The notes under the pieces: model-generated | What the model was told of the DNA's origin: nothing | The model's database searches: none | The model's input: the letters and a program-made list of their open reading frames with translations, nothing else | Translations under genes and position numbers: made by a program | NCBI RefSeq assembly: GCF_004331435.1 | Contig: NZ_SJKA01000003.1 | Span: forward strand, 558,001 to 622,000 | DNA length: 64,000 nt | Direction: 5' to 3' | DNA from: Kribbella sindirgiensis | GTDB lineage: Bacteria > Actinomycetota > Actinomycetes > Propionibacteriales > Kribbellaceae | In this document: positions 60,567-64,000 of the stretch, piece after piece | Layout of the letters: the number at the start of each line of letters is the position of its first letter | How positions within the stretch are numbered: position 1 is the first letter of the stretch

Positions 60567-60628
60567 GCCCTGGGTCCGACGGACCTGGGGCCGATGTGGT
60601 CCCGGCCGGAGTCGCGTTGGCTGGGGAC

Positions 60629-61342
60629 ATGCTTTCGATTCATGAGCTCACCAAGCGACGCGGGTCGCGGGAGATACTGTCCGGCCTCAGCTTCGAGGCC
60701 CGGCCGGGACGGGTGACAGCGTTCCTCGGCCCCAACGGCGCCGGCAAGACCTCGACGTTGCGCATCTTGCTCGGCCTGGATTCGGCCACCTCGGGTACGG
60801 CGCTGATCGACGGCGTACCGTTCGCGCGCCTGAAGGATCCACTGACGAAGGTGGGCGCGCTCCTCGACGGCTCCGGCGCGCACCGGTCCCGGACCGCGCG
60901 CGCCCATCTGCGCTGGATCGCCGCGGCCGGCGGGATCCCGCCGGCCCGGGTGGCGGAGGTGCTCGCGGTCGTCGGGCTCACCGACGACGCCCGTCGCCGC
61001 GTGCGGAGCTACTCACTCGGCATGAGCCGCCGGCTCGGACTCGCCGCCGCGCTGCTCGGTGACCCGGAGATCCTGGTCCTCGACGAGCCGGTGAACGGCC
61101 TGGACCCGGAGGGCATCCGCTGGATCCGGACCTTCCTGCGCGAGCGGGCCGAGACCGGACGGACGGTGCTGTTGTCGAGCCACTTCCTCGGCGAGGTCGC
61201 CGAGACCGTCGACGACGCGGTCGTCATCCACCAGGGTCAGATAGTTGCCCAAGGCACGTTGTCCGAGGTGGTCGGCGAGCACGGAACCATCGAGGACGCC
61301 TACTTCGCCCTGACCGGCGCACCCCGTGGAGGCCTGCGGTGA
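60629..61342 (+). CDS. ABC exporter ATP-binding protein (BcrA type)
   Basis: 237 residues from ATG 60629. Walker A GPNGAGKTSTL, signature YSLGMSRRLGLAAAL (the BcrA variant), Walker B ILVLDEPVNGLDPEG, H-loop SSHFLGE. First gene of a three-gene unit with two membrane subunits, joined by GTGA and ATGA overlaps. Members confer peptide-antibiotic resistance or export lipids; the cargo is unknown. Confidence 0.93.
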   Translation: MLSIHELTKRRGSREILSGLSFEARPGRVTAFLGPNGAGKTSTLRILLGLDSATSGTALIDGVPFARLKDPLTKVGALLDGSGAHRSRTARAHLRWIAAAGGIPPARVAEVLAVVGLTDDARRRVRSYSLGMSRRLGLAAALLGDPEILVLDEPVNGLDPEGIRWIRTFLRERAETGRTVLLSSHFLGEVAETVDDAVVIHQGQIVAQGTLSEVVGEHGTIEDAYFALTGAPRGGLR

Positions 61343-62067
61343 AGCTGATCCACGCCGAGCTGATCAAGCTCGCCTCGCTGCTGTCGGCCTGGATCGCCGC
61401 CGGCCTCGCCACGATCCTGCCCGCCGCAGTGGCCGTCCTGAATTCGCGCAGTCAGGTGAGCCGGGGCATCGATGCGGGGTTCCAGGATCTGGCCCCGGGT
61501 GTCATCGGCGCGATCGTCATCGGAGTGGTCGCGGTGAGCAGCGAATACCTGGTGGAAGGCGCGGAGTCCGGCGGCGGGCGGCAGATCACGACCAGCCTGA
61601 CCGCCGTGGCCTCGCGGTCCCGGTTCCTGCTCGCGAAGGCGGCCGCGGTGGCCGTCACGGTCGCGCTGCTCGCTCTGCTCAGCTCGGCGATCACCCTGAC
61701 CACCACTTCGCTCACCGACGAGACGGTCTCGGTCGGTACGGCGGACCTGCCCCGGGTCGCCGGAGTCACGGCGTACTGGATCCTGACGGCGCTCCTCGCG
61801 TCCGGCATCACCTTGGTCACCCGGAGCGGCATCGTCCCGCTCACCTTCTGCATCGTGAACATGTCGGTCGTCTCCGTCAGCTTCCTCCTGACCAAGCTGA
61901 CGAGCTGGGCGAACTACCTCCCGGACCTGGCCGGCATGCACCTGTTCCTCCGCGACGTCCACGGGTCTGTCGACATCGCACCGCTGACCGGTGGTTTGGT
62001 GATGGGGCTGTGGGTCGTGGTGGTCGCCGGGATCGGCTTCATCGTGTTCAGAAGGCGCGACGCATGA
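61339..62067 (+). CDS. ABC-2-type permease, first membrane subunit
   Basis: 242 residues from GTG 61339, overlapping the ATPase stop. Six hydrophobic segments, N-terminus LIHAELIKLASLLSAW typical of ABC-2 permeases. Pairs with the next gene. Confidence 0.88.
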   Translation: MKLIHAELIKLASLLSAWIAAGLATILPAAVAVLNSRSQVSRGIDAGFQDLAPGVIGAIVIGVVAVSSEYLVEGAESGGGRQITTSLTAVASRSRFLLAKAAAVAVTVALLALLSSAITLTTTSLTDETVSVGTADLPRVAGVTAYWILTALLASGITLVTRSGIVPLTFCIVNMSVVSVSFLLTKLTSWANYLPDLAGMHLFLRDVHGSVDIAPLTGGLVMGLWVVVVAGIGFIVFRRRDA

Positions 62068-62681
62068 GACAGCGCAGCGATATCAGGGTCCTGACGGATG
62101 CGTTCCGGGCCGAGCTCCTGAAGCTCGTCACGCTGCCGGCGATCCAGTACACCGTCCTCGGAATCTGGGCGGTCACGGCGCTGATCACGGTTGCACTCGT
62201 CAACGCCGGGCAGGACAACACCGACGTACTGTCCGGCCCGGTGCCGGCGGGGTTCGTCGTACTCGGTTTGCTGTCGATGACCTCGGAGTACCAGGGTGGG
62301 CAGATCAGGACGACGCTGGTCGCCGTACCTCGGCGGATCACGGCGTACGTCGCCAGACTCGTCGCGATCGTGGTCGTCACGGGGCCCGTCGCCGGAGCGA
62401 CAGTTGCCGTCAACGCTCTCGTCGGCGGGCGCGCGGACGGCCGGGCGATCGGCTACCTCACCGCCACGGCGCTCATCGCGCAGGCGGTGGGCGCTCTGCT
62501 CCGGCGGACCGTACCGGCGTTGGTCGGTCTGCTCACGTACTACTTCGTCATCGGTCCGTTGGTGCGGGATCGATCGTTCGCGGAGTACCTTCCCGACGGC
62601 ACGAACTGGTTGGCGCTGTCGGTCTGGGCGGCCGGTATCACTGCGTTGGCGCTCGCGGCGTTTCACACCCGAGATGCTTAG
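62064..62681 (+). CDS. ABC-2-type permease, second membrane subunit
   Basis: 205 residues from ATG 62064, overlapping the previous stop. TDAFRAELLKLVTLPAIQYT start, SEYQGGQIRTTLVAVPRR motif and six hydrophobic segments. Its stop codon shares TTAG with the stop of the convergent BTAD regulator gene. Confidence 0.88.
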   Translation: MRQRSDIRVLTDAFRAELLKLVTLPAIQYTVLGIWAVTALITVALVNAGQDNTDVLSGPVPAGFVVLGLLSMTSEYQGGQIRTTLVAVPRRITAYVARLVAIVVVTGPVAGATVAVNALVGGRADGRAIGYLTATALIAQAVGALLRRTVPALVGLLTYYFVIGPLVRDRSFAEYLPDGTNWLALSVWAAGITALALAAFHTRDA

Positions 62682-64000
62682 AGGTAGTTGGCGATCGGAC
62701 CCAGAGTGAGCAGACCACTGCCGGCCGCATGTTCGCCGGCGGCCGGTGCCAGCGCGGCTTGGGCCTTTGCCAGCAGCTCGGGGTCCTGGGTGCTGTGGGC
62801 GGTCAACGCCCAATACGCCTCGAACAGCAGGCCGGGCGGCGGATCCGGCGATCCGTGCACCCACGGGGCGTGCGGGCCGTAGTCAGCCGTCGGGATCGGT
62901 TCGCCATGACGTACGGCGTGCGCAGCCAACGCCAGCGGGAGGAGACCGGCGCTCAGTCCGGGCATGCCCGCGTCATCGAGTAGGGAGGCTGCGGCGCGAT
63001 ACGACTCGGGGGTGTCGTGGCGGAGAGCGGCGTACCAGCGGGTGAAGACTGCGACGAGTGGGAGCTCGTGTCGGGCCGCTAGTGCGTCGGCGGCTGCGGC
63101 GTGTTCGTCGGCGGCGGTGTGGTCGGCTCGTGCGCAGGCTGATTGCAGCCGGATCAGGTGGCCGAGAACCTCGTAGGTGAAGAGGTTGTGGCGCTGCGAG
63201 ATTGTGACGAGTTCGGTACCGATCTTGTCGCGTTCTGGTGCAAGGCCGGCGCGGTAGCAGGTCTGCATGAAGACGGCGTTCAACGTGAACGCCAGCAGTG
63301 CGGGATCGTCGAGGCCGCGCGCTAGTTGCTCGGCCTCGAGGGCGGCCTCGCGTGGTCGAGGTGAACGGGAGCCTCGGGATTCGAGCGCGATCGTGGCGAG
63401 TAGTCGTGCGCGGATGCTGGCGTGGTCCTGGGTCGGCAGCGCGCGTTCGGCGGCGGCCACGACGGCCGCCGCCTGCGCCTCGTCGTCGGAGCGGGTCCAG
63501 ATCGCCGGTACGTCGTACGCGCCGATCACGCGGGCGGTCAGGTCGTGATCGCCTAGTTCCTCGGCCGCCGCGATAGCCGCAAGCCGATGCCGCCGAGCCG
63601 CCTCCAGTCCCCCGCCACCAGTCACCGCAAGATTCCGGAGGAGCCCAACAGTCGACTCAATCCGAGCCCGAGTCCCCCCAACAGCGCGGTCATACGCCGC
63701 AGCCGTCTCCGCCCACACCCCGCCACCCAAGAGCAGTCCCTCGGCTGGGCTGAGGTGTGGGGCCTGGGTGAGGATGTCGGTTTGCAGGCGGGTGAGGGCG
63801 GGGCCGGGGTCGATGCCTAGGTGGCCCGCCAGGGTTTCGCGGGCGCGACGGAGTACGGCGAGGGCGTCGCCTTGGCGGTCGCTTCGGTACAGGGCGAGGG
63901 CCAGGAGCCGCCAGGCGTCCTCGCGCCACGGATGCTCAGTGACATGTGAGTCGAGGTCCGGCACCGCCTCCGCCGCCAGGCCCAACTCCAGGCGCGTTTC
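62678..64000 (-). CDS. AfsR/SARP-type (BTAD-domain) regulator, C-terminal part, 5' end beyond window
   Basis: At least 440 residues, open to the right edge (frame begins GAA-ACG-CGC). Residues near the edge, HPWREDAWRLLALALYRSDR and ALAVLRRARETLAGHLGIDPGP, are the bacterial transcriptional activator domain. A helical TPR-like C-terminal region follows, with no NB-ARC P-loop visible. The N-terminal OmpR-type HTH would lie outside. Convergent with the ABC exporter operon, with overlapping stop codons. Confidence 0.87.
   Translation of the reverse strand, partial: ETRLELGLAAEAVPDLDSHVTEHPWREDAWRLLALALYRSDRQGDALAVLRRARETLAGHLGIDPGPALTRLQTDILTQAPHLSPAEGLLLGGGVWAETAAAYDRAVGGTRARIESTVGLLRNLAVTGGGGLEAARRHRLAAIAAAEELGDHDLTARVIGAYDVPAIWTRSDDEAQAAAVVAAAERALPTQDHASIRARLLATIALESRGSRSPRPREAALEAEQLARGLDDPALLAFTLNAVFMQTCYRAGLAPERDKIGTELVTISQRHNLFTYEVLGHLIRLQSACARADHTAADEHAAAADALAARHELPLVAVFTRWYAALRHDTPESYRAAASLLDDAGMPGLSAGLLPLALAAHAVRHGEPIPTADYGPHAPWVHGSPDPPPGLLFEAYWALTAHSTQDPELLAKAQAALAPAAGEHAAGSGLLTLGPIANYL

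Noticed and set aside
1..64000. tRNA, rRNA, riboswitch, prophage or transposase genes
   Set aside because: No cloverleaf, B12 or other recognised leader, integrase or transposase motif was recognised on either strand by eye; a tRNAscan or Infernal run would be decisive.

Overview
The window is GC-rich throughout (about 68-70 % by eye) with strong G/C bias at third codon positions, actinobacterial Shine-Dalgarno sequences, many Tat or Sec secreted enzymes, an F420-dependent oxidoreductase, BldN/Rex/AURKAIP1-type synteny and a BTAD-type regulator. This fits a chromosomal segment of a soil actinomycete; the density of secreted hydrolases, LplABC-type sugar importers and FAD oxidoreductases points to Kribbella or a relative in the Propionibacteriales (inference; no 16S gene is present).

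Layout. 1-14.9 kb: the tail of a Thr/Pro-rich surface protein, two secreted subtilase-fold proteases (one with an apparently sedolisin-like active site), an F420-dependent oxidoreductase, a 2H-phosphoesterase-like protein, a large GH3 exo-glucanase, a GlxA-type regulator with an isochorismatase-like hydrolase, and a secreted galactose mutarotase. 15.0-19.1 kb: a NarL-type two-component pair followed by a CPBP membrane protease and a membrane protein. 19.1-25.8 kb: an SDR divergent from a TetR regulator with a visible operator, a cytochrome P450, a DUF2637-like membrane protein, an APH-type kinase and an orphan sensor kinase.

25.8-45.5 kb is a carbohydrate-catabolic island with two regulons. 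The first is a five-gene minus-strand operon (two permeases, binding protein, Gfo/Idh/MocA dehydrogenase, PmoA-like protein) divergent from a Tat-exported lyase-like enzyme across two LacI-type palindromes. The second is a six-gene minus-strand operon (two FAD oxidoreductases, LipO/LplB/LplC importer, secreted beta-helix enzyme) divergent from a third FAD oxidoreductase and a LacI regulator; a shared operator motif lies beside both first genes. Between the two regulons is a scar made of two abutting 3' gene fragments. A DHFR-like gene follows.

46.1-47.2 kb is a gene-free block of repeats: four 20-bp palindromes at exact 50-bp spacing, a 20-bp tandem array and a diverged pair of longer repeats. 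The same palindrome sits beside the scar at 33.9 kb.

47.2-59.3 kb is the conserved actinobacterial block hemB / cobA-hemD / hemC / hemA / rex / glutaredoxin-like / acyl-CoA ligase (minus strand, mostly 4-nt stop-start overlaps), then a BldN-family sigma factor and a DUF5667 membrane partner (plus strand), an acyltransferase, an NAD epimerase and the 33-residue ribosomal protein bS22. A candidate Rex operator precedes rex, and a BldN-like promoter precedes the DUF5667 gene. 59.4-64 kb: a methyltransferase, two tiny membrane or secreted proteins, an ABC exporter operon, and the 3' part of a BTAD regulator that runs off the right edge. No tRNA, rRNA, CRISPR array, intact transposase or prophage was seen.
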